64,000 bases of DNA, from assembly GCA_034416335.1 (NCBI GenBank), contig DAOULV010000001.1, forward strand, positions 62,001 through 126,000, in the 5' to 3' direction. The stretch is from MGML01 sp034416335. GTDB lineage: Bacteria; Chloroflexota; Dehalococcoidia; Dehalococcoidales; UBA2162. Below the pieces are notes generated by a model. It worked only from the letters and a program-made list of their open reading frames with translations. It was not told where the DNA came from and searched no databases. Of the stretch, positions 36,490 through 45,094 are shown piece after piece (positions within the stretch are counted from its first letter, which is position 1; every line of letters starts with the position of its first letter). The translations under genes were made by a program, and so were the position numbers.

Positions 36490-37731
36490 TTAGTAAACGC
36501 CGTATTTCTTTACGGTTTCTATCATGGCACGGATACATTCCGGTCTGCCCTGATTAACGGTGTTGTTGGACACAATAAGTCCGCCGTCCTTGCCGCAGTA
36601 TGCCATAAGATCCCTGGTGTAGTCTTCTACCTGTTGAGGAGATCCGGCGTTAAGGAGAGAAGACGGAATATCACCCATAATACAGAGGTGCCCGCCGAGG
36701 ATATCCTTTGCTTTTTTCATATCGGTGTATGCAAAATGGCAGACCATCGAACCTTTGGGAAGCTCGAGGAAATACTCAAGCCTCTGGTCCCAGGTGCCTT
36801 CGAGGAACGGGAAGGGGGTAATACCCTTTTCGATCATCTTCAACAAGACCGCCTTAAAATGAGGCCAGTAGAATTTATCGAACTGCTTCAGAGACATGAA
36901 ACCGTCGGAACCACGGTGCAGAGCCATGAATCCACGTGTCGGTTTGGTGAACTTCGGTATAGAATCCAGCATGGCCAGTGTGTTCTGTAATCGTTCCTCG
37001 AGCACCTGCATCAGCTGGTCCGGGTTACGGTACATATCGGTCATCGCGCCCTGCATACCGCGAAGATAGTCCGAAACACCATCGAAAGGAACTCCTCCTC
37101 CTGGACCGGTGGGGCAGGGAAAGCCAAGTTTCTCAGCTTCTGCATAGAAATTCTTCATCCTGGGACGCATTTCTTTTAACAGTCGTCCGGCTTTCTGGAA
37201 CTTCTCGATAGCGGCTGCCACTTCAGGGTCGGCAAGAGCTTCGGCAAACTGCATTCCTGCAAAAGGAGCACCCAGCGACGAAAGAGGCGGGAGTTTCTTA
37301 AACGGCTCGGCTGCTCCGAACATACGCCCGAACATGGTTCGGAAAGCGAAATCTCCCCTGTCTTTGAAATATAGATCGTATTCGTCGCCGTTCATACCTG
37401 CGATTTCAATTGCCTGGTGCTCATTATCATCATCGAGTCCCCAGCCGGGCCAGCGCTGCGATTTAGGTTCAAGTAATTCCATTACGGCACCGGGCGAAAA
37501 TCCCTGGATAGACCAGATTCCATCAGGTTGATAGTCAAGGAATGTTTTCATGGTTGCTTCGAACCATCTGTCATGGTCATACCATGCAGCCTTTTTGGGT
37601 GTCCCGGTGTGTATTGCCGGGAAATAGGTGAGAGCTACCAGTATCGGGATCCTGTCCGGTATTTTCAACTTGGCGGCATCCATGATACGGGTTTCCCGTT
37701 CTTTGTATAACTCTTCTGCAGTCTTGGTCAT
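36490..37731 (-). CDS. UroD-family methyltransferase I, paralogue B
   Basis: A 413-residue UroD-superfamily methyltransferase, tandem to paralogue C and likely its recent duplicate. Conserved segments include DRIPILVALTYFPA, RWPGWGLD, MALHRGSDGFMS, FLEGTWDQRLEYF, VCHFAYTDM and AYCGKDGG. It is the first gene after a 401-base structured gap, which lies between it and the corrinoid protein gene on the same strand. Different paralogues probably accept different methyl donors for one corrinoid partner (inference). Confidence 0.87.
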   Translation of the reverse strand: MTKTAEELYKERETRIMDAAKLKIPDRIPILVALTYFPAIHTGTPKKAAWYDHDRWFEATMKTFLDYQPDGIWSIQGFSPGAVMELLEPKSQRWPGWGLDDDNEHQAIEIAGMNGDEYDLYFKDRGDFAFRTMFGRMFGAAEPFKKLPPLSSLGAPFAGMQFAEALADPEVAAAIEKFQKAGRLLKEMRPRMKNFYAEAEKLGFPCPTGPGGGVPFDGVSDYLRGMQGAMTDMYRNPDQLMQVLEERLQNTLAMLDSIPKFTKPTRGFMALHRGSDGFMSLKQFDKFYWPHFKAVLLKMIEKGITPFPFLEGTWDQRLEYFLELPKGSMVCHFAYTDMKKAKDILGGHLCIMGDIPSSLLNAGSPQQVEDYTRDLMAYCGKDGGLIVSNNTVNQGRPECIRAMIETVKKYGVY

Positions 37732-38132
37732 GATATAACTCCATTCTGTTCGTTTTTTCTTACCGTTTAATACCGTGTTTCATCTGCACAGTCTCATTTC
37801 ATAATATCATCCGCGGATATTATCGAGTTATGGACTGAACAAACAATATATACTATCCAGACTTTTAGACCTTTGTAGAATTCAGCGATTATATGAAGAT
37901 AAAACACCGGAGTGGAATTTTATTATCCTGCATTGATAGCAAACAAATAACGGCGGATGGTGTAGTCCGGAGTTTCATTTAGAAACAGGCCACGTTCATC
38001 CGCCGTCATAGTTTCTCTTTCGACCTACCGACAGACTGGATCCGACGGAAAGACTAATCCGGAAAAACCCTGAGAGGTTGGAGGATAATACCTCCAGCTG
38101 TACGGCTTCTCCGGAATCTTTGCCGTTTTACC
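37732..38132 (-). ncRNA. Structured intergenic region, possible regulatory RNA
   Basis: A 401-base gap inside the methyltransferase cluster has no ORF but several strong helices: ACGGCGGATG (37950-37959) with CATCCGCCGT (37997-38006); CCGTC (38003-38007) with GACGG (38044-38048), which excludes the first; TGGAGG (38079-38084) with CCTCCA (38091-38096); and TCCGGA (38058-38063) with TCCGGA (38110-38115) enclosing it. On the minus strand it would be the 5' region of paralogue B. I recognise no known riboswitch in it. Strand and function are uncertain. Confidence 0.4.
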
Positions 38133-38756
38133 CTATATCCACTCCTTGGCCAGGGCAACGGCCGTCATGGCATCCCTGCCGTATGCATCAGCGCCGGCAT
38201 ATTTCTTGATTTCGTCATCTATCTGGCCGCCGCCGATCATTATCTTAACTTTATCGCGAAGACCTGCTGACACAATAGCATCAACGGTTTCTTTCATGGC
38301 ATCAAAGGCTAGTGTAAGGAATCCGCTCAATGCCACGATAGGAGCACCCGTCTCCTTGATTTTGTCAACGAAATTTTGTACCGGTACGTCAACACCAAGG
38401 TCGTAAACCTCGAAACCGCTGATATCCAGCATAAATACCACGATATCCTTGCCGATATCGTGAATATCACCGGCTACGGTACCGACGATAACCTTACCCA
38501 GTTTTGCTCCGCCTGATTGAGCCGTCATAATCGGCTTTACGATTTCGGAAATAGATTTGAAGATTTCGCCGGAATATATAAGCTCGGGAAGGAAATATTC
38601 GCCATCGGCAAACTTTTTCCCTACTATCTCCATACCCTTCCTGGCTGAGTCGAAGATTCCATTGGGATCTTCACCCTTCTCGACCATTTCCTTAACCATT
38701 TTAATAGCATCATCTTCCCTAAGCTCCGCAACCGCATTGGTCAACTGTTCACTCAT
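38133..38756 (-). CDS. Corrinoid (cobalamin-binding) methyl carrier protein
   Basis: A 207-residue methyltransferase corrinoid protein (MtaC/MtvC type). Residues 1-85 form the helical cap domain; the B12-binding Rossmann-like domain follows, with the DxHxxG cobalt-ligand motif at Asp97-His99-Gly102 and the later SGFLTLA and GGGQI loops. It carries the methyl group on its cobalt between the UroD-type methyltransferases and the pterin methyltransferase. It is the only corrinoid protein in the cluster, so all four methyltransferases probably share it. A GGAGGAACAG site precedes ATG 38756. Confidence 0.95.
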   Translation of the reverse strand: MSEQLTNAVAELREDDAIKMVKEMVEKGEDPNGIFDSARKGMEIVGKKFADGEYFLPELIYSGEIFKSISEIVKPIMTAQSGGAKLGKVIVGTVAGDIHDIGKDIVVFMLDISGFEVYDLGVDVPVQNFVDKIKETGAPIVALSGFLTLAFDAMKETVDAIVSAGLRDKVKIMIGGGQIDDEIKKYAGADAYGRDAMTAVALAKEWI

Positions 38757-38921
38757 TACCTCTGTTCCTCCTTGTTTTTCTGCTAATGTATTTTGACCGG
38801 TTTTTATTCAGATAACGGATAACTCCGTATTCTACATCAAAAAACCTATTCCAGTCTATATTTATACAGAATTTTTTTCGAATAATCAAATTAAAATTCG
38901 GACAGGGAATCTTTCCACAAA

Positions 38922-40268
38922 CTACCGTCGGTATGTACCGTATTCCCTGGTATATTCAATCATAGCTCTGACGTTGTCCGGTCTGGCTTTATCTATCACT
39001 CCGCCGCTGGTCATTATAAATCCGCCGTCTTTACCGGCTGTATCGATTAATTCTTTACAGTATTTCCTGACTTCATCCGGCGTTCCCGTATTAAGCAGGC
39101 TTATCGGTACGTTTCCGGCTATGCAGGCGATATCCTTTAGTGCTTCTTTGGCCCGGGCCATATCCGTGAAATCGAAATGCCAGATAACCCTGGCCTTCGG
39201 AATATCGCGAATTATGTCCAGCCGGGAGGTATACTCGCCTTCGGCGAATAAAAACGGCACCATTCCCTGCTCGATATACGCCATTACCATCTTTTTAAGT
39301 GTCGGCCAGTAAAAAGTCCTGTACTGGCTGTCGGACATAAATCCGTCGGCGCCTTTATGCAGCGGGATAAATATCAGCGGCCTGCCGGTGGCACGGGCCG
39401 ACTCCGCTCCTAATTCCACCATTACCGGCATCAGTCTCTCCATCGCTTCCAGCAGTTTGTCCGGCTGCCGGTATATATCGGTCATTACTCCCCGGCTGCC
39501 CCTTAGAGTGTCGGCTATCGCGTCATAAGGCGCCAGTGTGGAACCACCTGCAATCAGAGGATATCCGGCTTCCGTTATCTGTTTGTTACAGGCGGAAACC
39601 GCTTTTCGCCATCTGACGGCTTCTTCACCCGCCGACATAAGCGCCTCCAGGGCTGTTCGCATTTCGGGCCGGCCGAAGGCAGCAAGGTAGTTACTTGTAA
39701 ACGGCATCTGGAGGAGAGAACCAAGTCCGCCGAGTCTCTGAAATGCCTGGAGTTTGCCGAAAATACGGGGCATATACTTCCTCATCAGGAAATCGGACGG
39801 GTCGCGGATAAGGGCATCGTACTCATCCGCTTTCATATATTCAGCCTCTACACACTGGTAGGGCGAATCGGAAGCGGTGCCGTGACCCGGCCAGAGATAC
39901 AGACTGTAATCGAGGATTTCATACGACCTGCCGGGACCGGGGACTGCCGAACCGCCGTGCACATCCGGCTGAAGGTCGAGTATGTAGTCCCTCCAGGCAG
40001 AAACCAGCTTATCATAATCATACATCGCTTCCTCGGTGGTAATACCCGCGTAATAGGCAGGGAAAAAGCCGATGTTCGCGTAAATGGGAATCCTGTCGGG
40101 TATTTTCAGCTCGATAACGTCTTTAATCCGCAGTACCCTGTCCCAGTAGGCTTTCTCTGCTTCGGGACTTGCAAAATTAAGACGCTGGCCGTTAAGCCAG
40201 GTATCGAACATTGCGTCAAGTCTATTCTGGGGGGACAGGGCGGACTGCCCTTCTCCGGTTCCGTTCAT
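38922..40268 (-). CDS. UroD-family methyltransferase I, paralogue A
   Basis: A 448-residue UroD-superfamily methyltransferase and first gene of the cluster. It shows DRIPIYANIGFFPA, LWPGHGTA, IPLHKGADGFMS, AEGEYTSRLD and WHFDFTDM. At the C-terminus it has DTAGKDGG where paralogues B-D have a Cys (CGK/CGR). The best start is ATG 40268, with a promoter whose -10 box ends 8 bases before it; the codon before is TTG in frame. No ribosome site exists, so the mRNA is probably leaderless. Confidence 0.86.
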   Translation of the reverse strand: MNGTGEGQSALSPQNRLDAMFDTWLNGQRLNFASPEAEKAYWDRVLRIKDVIELKIPDRIPIYANIGFFPAYYAGITTEEAMYDYDKLVSAWRDYILDLQPDVHGGSAVPGPGRSYEILDYSLYLWPGHGTASDSPYQCVEAEYMKADEYDALIRDPSDFLMRKYMPRIFGKLQAFQRLGGLGSLLQMPFTSNYLAAFGRPEMRTALEALMSAGEEAVRWRKAVSACNKQITEAGYPLIAGGSTLAPYDAIADTLRGSRGVMTDIYRQPDKLLEAMERLMPVMVELGAESARATGRPLIFIPLHKGADGFMSDSQYRTFYWPTLKKMVMAYIEQGMVPFLFAEGEYTSRLDIIRDIPKARVIWHFDFTDMARAKEALKDIACIAGNVPISLLNTGTPDEVRKYCKELIDTAGKDGGFIMTSGGVIDKARPDNVRAMIEYTREYGTYRR

Positions 40269-40276
40269 CAATCCGT

Positions 40277-40305
40277 ATTCTATCCCTAAGAATAAATTTA
40301 ATCAA
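40277..40305 (-). promoter_or_regulatory. Promoter of the methyl-transfer cluster
   Basis: On the minus strand TTGATT (40305-40300), 17 bases, TAGAAT (40282-40277). Transcription would begin at or next to ATG 40268. Confidence 0.6.
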
Positions 40306-40390
40306 ATACCGGATACTCTGGTATTTATATAGACCTTACCTCATGCCCCCTTCCCGGTCAAAACTATTAACGATGACCGAAAGACTTTTT

Positions 40391-40535
40391 TAGCCAGCAA
40401 GGGGGAGTAAATAAGAGAGAGGGGCTTCGCTCCTCTCTCAAACTCTTTCCCCCTCAAACAATCGAGATACCTCTGCTGAATATGGTAACTGTTTGAGGGG
40501 GACAAAGGGGGTGACTGAAAATCGCAACCAAAGTC
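40391..40535. repeat. Modular hairpin repeat, copy 4
   Basis: Hairpin b: GAGAGAGG (40415-40422) with CCTCTCTC (40432-40439). Hairpin c: 40449-40460 with 40490-40501 (12 perfect pairs, CTCAAACA/TGTTTGAG). Tail GGACAAAGGGGG then CAACCAAA. The sequence of stem c differs from copies 1 and 2 while pairing is kept. Confidence 0.75.
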
Positions 40536-40705
40536 TAATATCCTATTTTTTACACAGATTTTACATTCGGATAAAACCCGGATAACAATCCCCCTCTAAC
40601 ATTGAATTATGAGCTCGAAAGGAGGGGACAAAATGAAAGAGAAAAAGATCTGATAACACAACCGATAAAAATACGGACAAACTAATGAAAATAAAAGGAG
40701 AAAAA

Positions 40706-42019
40706 ATGAAAAGGATTAAAAAATGGATAACTGTACTACCGATACTACTGGTAACCGCGGTACTGGGATTATCACCGGTCACCGCAATGGCGGCGGATGA
40801 AGAAACCGTCGCCGGAAACTCCGCCTATCCTGACACCGGTTCGCTGGCAATAGTCGCGCCAAGAATCGCCGAAGTGAACCAGCAAATATCGATGACGGTC
40901 TTTTTACGCTGGAACCAAGAACCTTTCGAAGGAGCAGGGGTCTGGGTTTTCACCCGTGAACAGGCAGATATATTGAGAGAAGAAGTCAGGCAGCTCTCTC
41001 AGGACAATACCACGGCAATCGAAGATAAAGACTACGAAGCCCTGGCAAGCGTTCACGGCACCTTCATCGGAACGACAGGCGCCGACGGTAAACTCTATTA
41101 CAGTTTTGCCGACAGGGGAGTCTATGTTCTGGCTGCAGTCAAACGAGGGTACTTTCCGGGCTTTACTTCCATATTAGTGGGTTCCAGACCGGCTGCGCTC
41201 GCAATTGACGCACCTCAAAAAGCAGCTGTAGATGAGATGGTCACAATGACCGTAACCCAGAAGGATACGGGAGGTGTTGTTGAAGGCGCAGGCATCTGGG
41301 CGATTACCAGAGAAAAAGTGGAAGCTCTCAACACCGAGATAAAATCACTCAGAGAAAACGCCGAAATCGCCGTCGAGGATATCGACTTTGAAAGCCTTGC
41401 CGATATCTACGGTGAATTCCTCGGCAGGACCGATTTGAACGGGCAGTTGAGTCACGCTTTCAGCGTGGAAGACACCTACCTGCTGCTTTCCGTCAAACGT
41501 GGATATATACCCGGCAGAACAGTAATCCGTATCGGTGAACCCACTATCAGAGTGCTGGCAATCGATGCCCCCCGCCGTGCTGTCATTGGAGATGAGGTAA
41601 TAATGACGGTTAACGACCGCAGCACCGCCGAACCCGTTGCAGGAGCCGGCGTATGGGCGCTCTCCATAGATAAAATGGAATCGCTTCGGTCGGATATGCA
41701 GGCACTCCGGGAGGACTCAAACATCGCCGCCGAGGACAAGAACTATGAATCCTTGATGGATATATACGGTGAATTCCTCGGACGCACCAACGAATCAGGT
41801 CAGCTTGCCCACGCTTTCAATGCGGAAGGAGGTTACCTGCTGGTCACGGTCATGCAGGGATACATCCCGGGCTGGACAGGTATTCGTATTGTTGCACAGC
41901 CTGATGCAGACGGTCTCCAGAAAGATTTGAGACCTTTCAACCAGGGTGACAATGTTACCGGTTTACGTCCGAACTTACAGAAATCGTCACAGATAGAAAC
42001 AGAAATAAACCAGTATTAA
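40706..42019 (+). CDS. Exported protein with three tandem ~115-residue repeats
   Basis: A 437-residue protein with a classic signal peptide (KRIKKW, hydrophobic core, AMA-A cleavage region at about 30). It has three consecutive repeats, each with IDAP-like start, MTV strand, EGAG(V/I)W, a helical LREx(4-6)IAxED segment, YGEFLGRT, GQLxHAF and a GYIPG turn. This looks like a beta-sandwich (carboxypeptidase-regulatory or Ig-like) interrupted by a helix insert. The start at 40706 is set by AAGGAG; 40685 is also in frame. It lies just upstream of a two-component system and could be its sensor ligand or target. I do not recognise the family. Confidence 0.8.
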   Translation: MKRIKKWITVLPILLVTAVLGLSPVTAMAADEETVAGNSAYPDTGSLAIVAPRIAEVNQQISMTVFLRWNQEPFEGAGVWVFTREQADILREEVRQLSQDNTTAIEDKDYEALASVHGTFIGTTGADGKLYYSFADRGVYVLAAVKRGYFPGFTSILVGSRPAALAIDAPQKAAVDEMVTMTVTQKDTGGVVEGAGIWAITREKVEALNTEIKSLRENAEIAVEDIDFESLADIYGEFLGRTDLNGQLSHAFSVEDTYLLLSVKRGYIPGRTVIRIGEPTIRVLAIDAPRRAVIGDEVIMTVNDRSTAEPVAGAGVWALSIDKMESLRSDMQALREDSNIAAEDKNYESLMDIYGEFLGRTNESGQLAHAFNAEGGYLLVTVMQGYIPGWTGIRIVAQPDADGLQKDLRPFNQGDNVTGLRPNLQKSSQIETEINQY

Positions 42020-42037
42020 GGAACAATCAGCCGCATT

Positions 42038-42070
42038 TACCAGACCAGCCCTCACCGGGCTGGTCTGGTT
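42038..42070 (+). terminator. Hairpin after the repeat protein gene
   Basis: ACCAGACCAGCCC and its complement GGGCTGGTCTGGT flank a short loop (12-13 base pairs). The T-tract is short, so termination may be partial. Confidence 0.6.
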
Positions 42071-42080
42071 ATGCATAATA

Positions 42081-42109
42081 TAGGCACGGAGAGAGCTTTG
42101 GAGTATAAT
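42081..42109 (+). promoter_or_regulatory. Promoter of the two-component system
   Basis: TAGGCA at 42081-42086, 17 bases, TATAAT at 42104-42109. It lies downstream of the in-frame ATG 42071 and so supports ATG 42143 as the true start of the response regulator. Confidence 0.5.
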
Positions 42110-42142
42110 AACCGTAAAATTGATACCGGACAGAGAAATCAC

Positions 42143-42826
42143 ATGCCGAAGATTCTGGTCGTCGATGACGAAGAACATATTATCGAACTGGTAAGACTCT
42201 ACCTCGAAAGAGAGGGCTACGAAGTAGAAGAAGCTTCCAGCGGAAATGATGCCGTATCGAAACAGTGTTCAGGAAACCCCGACCTAATTCTCCTCGACCT
42301 GATGCTGCCGGATATCGACGGCTATGAAGTCTGCCGGCAGATAAGAACTCAGAGTGATACGCCGATACTTATGCTTACCGCCCGTAAAGAGGACATCGAT
42401 AAAATAGTCGGCCTCGAACTGGGTGCTGACGACTATCTTACCAAGCCGTTCAATCCCAGGGAACTTGTCGCCAGGGTCAGGGCTATTCTGCGTCGCTACC
42501 AGGCAGGACAAAAACCCGGCGATACTGCCGAGATGGCAAAACTAAGAATAGATTTCCCGAGACAGGAAGTCACGGTAGACAGCCGACCCGTTAAACTCAG
42601 GACCAAAGAATTCGCCCTGCTGGCAACCTTCGTCCGCAATCCAGGCATCGTGTTAAGCCGGGAAAAACTTCTCGAAGATGTATGGGGATTCGATTATTAC
42701 GGGGAAAGCCGGACCGTGGACGTACACGTTAACCACCTCAGGGACAAGTTGAGCGGTGCCGGTGTGCGTATCGAGACCGTAAGGGGAACGGGTTATAAAA
42801 TAACCGAGGGAGAGGAAAACGAATGA
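42143..42826 (+). CDS. OmpR/PhoB-type response regulator
   Basis: A 227-residue two-component regulator. The receiver domain has the acidic pair DDE at 8-10, the phosphorylation site Asp52 in LLDLMLP and the Lys in TKPF at about 102. A winged-helix DNA-binding domain follows from about 130, with RTKEFALL and VRGTGYKI. It overlaps the kinase gene by 4 bases (ATGA), so the two are translated together. Start chosen at 42143 because the promoter lies after the earlier ATG. Target genes unknown; the repeat protein upstream is a candidate. Confidence 0.94.
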   Translation: MPKILVVDDEEHIIELVRLYLEREGYEVEEASSGNDAVSKQCSGNPDLILLDLMLPDIDGYEVCRQIRTQSDTPILMLTARKEDIDKIVGLELGADDYLTKPFNPRELVARVRAILRRYQAGQKPGDTAEMAKLRIDFPRQEVTVDSRPVKLRTKEFALLATFVRNPGIVLSREKLLEDVWGFDYYGESRTVDVHVNHLRDKLSGAGVRIETVRGTGYKITEGEENE

Positions 42827-44241
42827 GTCTCAGGATGCGTCTGATTCTTTCATTCGCTCTCGTTGTTGTCCTATGCCTGGGGACGGTAGCTGTCGCGATG
42901 GCGGTAGCATTGCAGAGTATCCGTGATAATTACAGCATGGAACAGCTTGCCAATATGGCAAGACCCATTTATGTCCAGGTCCTTTCTCTGGCGCGGGGGG
43001 ATGAAACCTGGAGGAACCTGGTAAGTGACCTTGAAGAGCAGGTCAGCAACAACAATATTTATATTCTTCTCGCCGATAGAAACAGCAGGATAGTAAGGCA
43101 TATATCTCCGGAAGGAGAGGAATTACAGATGACTCAACTGCCGGTGGAAAACCTGCCTGAGGTCGGAGCCAAACCGACCCAGGGCACATTCCAGGCACCC
43201 GACGGCAGGACATTTGTTTATACTTCCTATCACATCGGCAGACTCTTTACAGGCCAGGTTTTCACAAACTTTGAAACCCTTACTCTCGCAGTGCCCAGAA
43301 GCGGTGCTTTATCCATACTGGCCGGACTGTTCGGACCTTTTCTCCGAGTCGGCCTGATAGCCCTGGCTGTTTCGATAGTAATCGCTTTCTTCATCGCGCG
43401 CTCGGTATATCTACCCGTCCGGAGGGTTACGGAAGCGGCAGACAAAATATCGGAAGGAGATTATGACCAGAAAGTACCTCTGGAAGGACCAAGGGAAATC
43501 AGGACTCTGGCCCTGCACTTCAATGAAATGGCGGGAAAGGTAAAAGAATCGCAGATGCAGCTCCGTCATTTCGTTGCCGATGTTTCGCACCAGTTGAGAA
43601 CGCCCCTCACGTCTATCCGTGGATTCGCCCAGGCGATACTGGACGGTACCGCACAGGACAGCGAAGCCCGTGAAAAAGCTGCCGGGGTGATAGAAGATGA
43701 ATCGAAACGAATGATAAAGCAGGTCAACGAATTGCTGGAACTCTCCCGGATGCAGTCGGGACAGCTTGAAATCTCCCGCGAGCTGGTTGACGTAAAAGAA
43801 CTCCTACTTCACTGCCAGGAAGTCTTCAGCCTGCGTGCCGAAGAAACCGGTATCCAGCTGAGGACGGATATCGAACCGCTGGTGCCTGTATACGGTGACG
43901 AGGACAGGCTGGAGCAGGTTTTCAGCAATCTGCTAGATAACGCCCTGAAAAACACCCCGCAGGGGGGTGAGATACTGGTCACAGGCCGGAACAGGGAGGA
44001 TAATACGGTCGAGATTGTTTTTTCAGACACCGGTCCGGGGATACCGCCCGAACAGCTTCCTTATGTTTTCGAACGGTTCTACCAGGCCAGCGGACTGAGG
44101 AGCGGATTTGGACTTGGTCTGGCAATCGTCAGGGAAATTATTACCAGACACGACGGCGAAATCAGTGTAAAAAGTGAACCCGGTGAAGGGACCCGTTTTA
44201 TTATCAGCCTGCCGTCGCGTTCCTTTCACCGGGGTAGTTAG
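42823..44241 (+). CDS. Membrane sensor histidine kinase
   Basis: A 472-residue HAMP-type kinase. Membrane segment 1 is at about 7-30, an extracytoplasmic sensor at 31-165, membrane segment 2 at 166-193, HAMP at 193-245, the dimerisation domain with phospho-acceptor His256 in DVSHQLRTPL, and the ATPase domain with NLLDNALKNT, DTGPGIP and GFGLGLAI. It would sense an unknown envelope signal and phosphorylate the regulator encoded just upstream. The end of the gene nearly touches the convergent lipoprotein gene. Confidence 0.95.
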   Translation: MSLRMRLILSFALVVVLCLGTVAVAMAVALQSIRDNYSMEQLANMARPIYVQVLSLARGDETWRNLVSDLEEQVSNNNIYILLADRNSRIVRHISPEGEELQMTQLPVENLPEVGAKPTQGTFQAPDGRTFVYTSYHIGRLFTGQVFTNFETLTLAVPRSGALSILAGLFGPFLRVGLIALAVSIVIAFFIARSVYLPVRRVTEAADKISEGDYDQKVPLEGPREIRTLALHFNEMAGKVKESQMQLRHFVADVSHQLRTPLTSIRGFAQAILDGTAQDSEAREKAAGVIEDESKRMIKQVNELLELSRMQSGQLEISRELVDVKELLLHCQEVFSLRAEETGIQLRTDIEPLVPVYGDEDRLEQVFSNLLDNALKNTPQGGEILVTGRNREDNTVEIVFSDTGPGIPPEQLPYVFERFYQASGLRSGFGLGLAIVREIITRHDGEISVKSEPGEGTRFIISLPSRSFHRGS

Positions 44242-44242
44242 C

Positions 44243-44680
44243 TCAATCAGCGTTCTCAACCATCGAATATATAAGTACGTTATCCCCGCAGTCGATAGTC
44301 AACATTGAGTCTTTTATCGTATAACTCTCCGCGGTCTGAAGAATCTTCAGGTATTCGGTTTCCTGGTCCATCCTTCCCTCGGGGTCGGCACACCACATCT
44401 CTGTATTGGCAAGCATGCCCACGCTGAGACCGTCTTTTATGTTGTAGCCGCCGAAGTAACTGTTGCAGCCGGCCGAACCGGTAACTCGATTATCTTCGCT
44501 GTTGAATGTTGCCGATATCTCGGTCCCTTCGATGACCGTCTTGGGATTTTCACGGTCGCCGTAAGATTCCAATAACCACCTGGTATCCTCGAGTTTGCCG
44601 GATGAGGAGCTGCTGCAGTCCGTGAAAACGAGTACCAAAGCAGTCATCGACAGTACCAGTAGAATTCCGACCTTTTTCAT
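44243..44680 (-). CDS. META/HslJ-like domain lipoprotein
   Basis: A 145-residue predicted lipoprotein: MKKVGILL start, hydrophobic core and lipobox ending VFTDC at about 22. The mature part matches the META domain (HslJ/heat-shock-inducible family): LEDTRWLLESYG, ATFNSEDNRVTGSAGCNSYFGGY, and a Cys pair. In other bacteria HslJ-type proteins are linked to novobiocin or stress response; the role here is unknown. It converges with the kinase gene, with 1 base between the stops. A GAGG site precedes the ATG. Confidence 0.85.
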   Translation of the reverse strand: MKKVGILLVLSMTALVLVFTDCSSSSSGKLEDTRWLLESYGDRENPKTVIEGTEISATFNSEDNRVTGSAGCNSYFGGYNIKDGLSVGMLANTEMWCADPEGRMDQETEYLKILQTAESYTIKDSMLTIDCGDNVLIYSMVENAD

Positions 44681-44793
44681 CCCGAACCTCCTCTATTTTT
44701 GCTGTTTTCATATTTTATAACGAAAAAACCGGCAAATAGTTAGAAAAATGCTGAAATTCATCAAAAATAGGCATAAATATTTGAATTTTGCTA

Positions 44794-44823
44794 TTGACTT
44801 TTCTGTTGCGGATAGTCTATTCT
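44794..44823 (+). promoter_or_regulatory. Promoter of the DUF5679-like gene
   Basis: TTGACT at 44794-44799, 18 bases, TATTCT at 44818-44823, about 40 bases before the GTG start. Confidence 0.5.
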
Positions 44824-44862
44824 CAGGTAACTAGTCGATTTTCTGGAAAAGGAGGTGATACG

Positions 44863-45003
44863 GTGCAGGCATATTGTGTCAAATGTAGAGCCAAGAGGGA
44901 AATGAAAGACCCGAAGGCAATCACCATGAAGAATGGTAAACCAGCAACACAAGGTACATGCCCCAACTGCGGGACTAAGATGTTCCGGATCGGTAAGGCT
45001 TAA
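44863..45003 (+). CDS. DUF5679-like small zinc-ribbon protein
   Basis: A 46-residue protein starting with GTG behind an excellent AAAGGAGGTGA site. It has CVKC at residues 5-8 and CPNC at 33-36, a four-cysteine zinc ribbon, with a conserved KREMKDPKAITMKNGKPA middle and a KMFRIGKA end. This matches the small DUF5679-type proteins common in Chloroflexota. Function unknown. It has its own promoter and terminator. Confidence 0.85.
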   Translation: MQAYCVKCRAKREMKDPKAITMKNGKPATQGTCPNCGTKMFRIGKA

Positions 45004-45029
45004 CTTATAAAAGCTTTTTAGCTTGCATC

Positions 45030-45063
45030 ACAGGGGGTGGTAATATTACCGCCCCCTTTCATT
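45030..45063 (+). terminator. Intrinsic terminator
   Basis: GGGGG-T-GGTAAT pairs with ATTACC-G-CCCCC, followed by TTTCATTTT. Confidence 0.8.
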
Positions 45064-45094
45064 TTCCAGAACTTACTTGTATTCGTGTATCAGC

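Noticed and set aside
38079..38100. TPP riboswitch-like GGATAATACC segment
   Set aside because: It resembles one helix of the THI element, but the CUGAGA and ACCUGAU parts are not in the right order, and it lies on the strand opposite to the flanking genes.
37732..38132. Cobalamin riboswitch in the corrinoid cluster
   Set aside because: Expected from context, but no B12-box (GCCACTG) was found on either strand.
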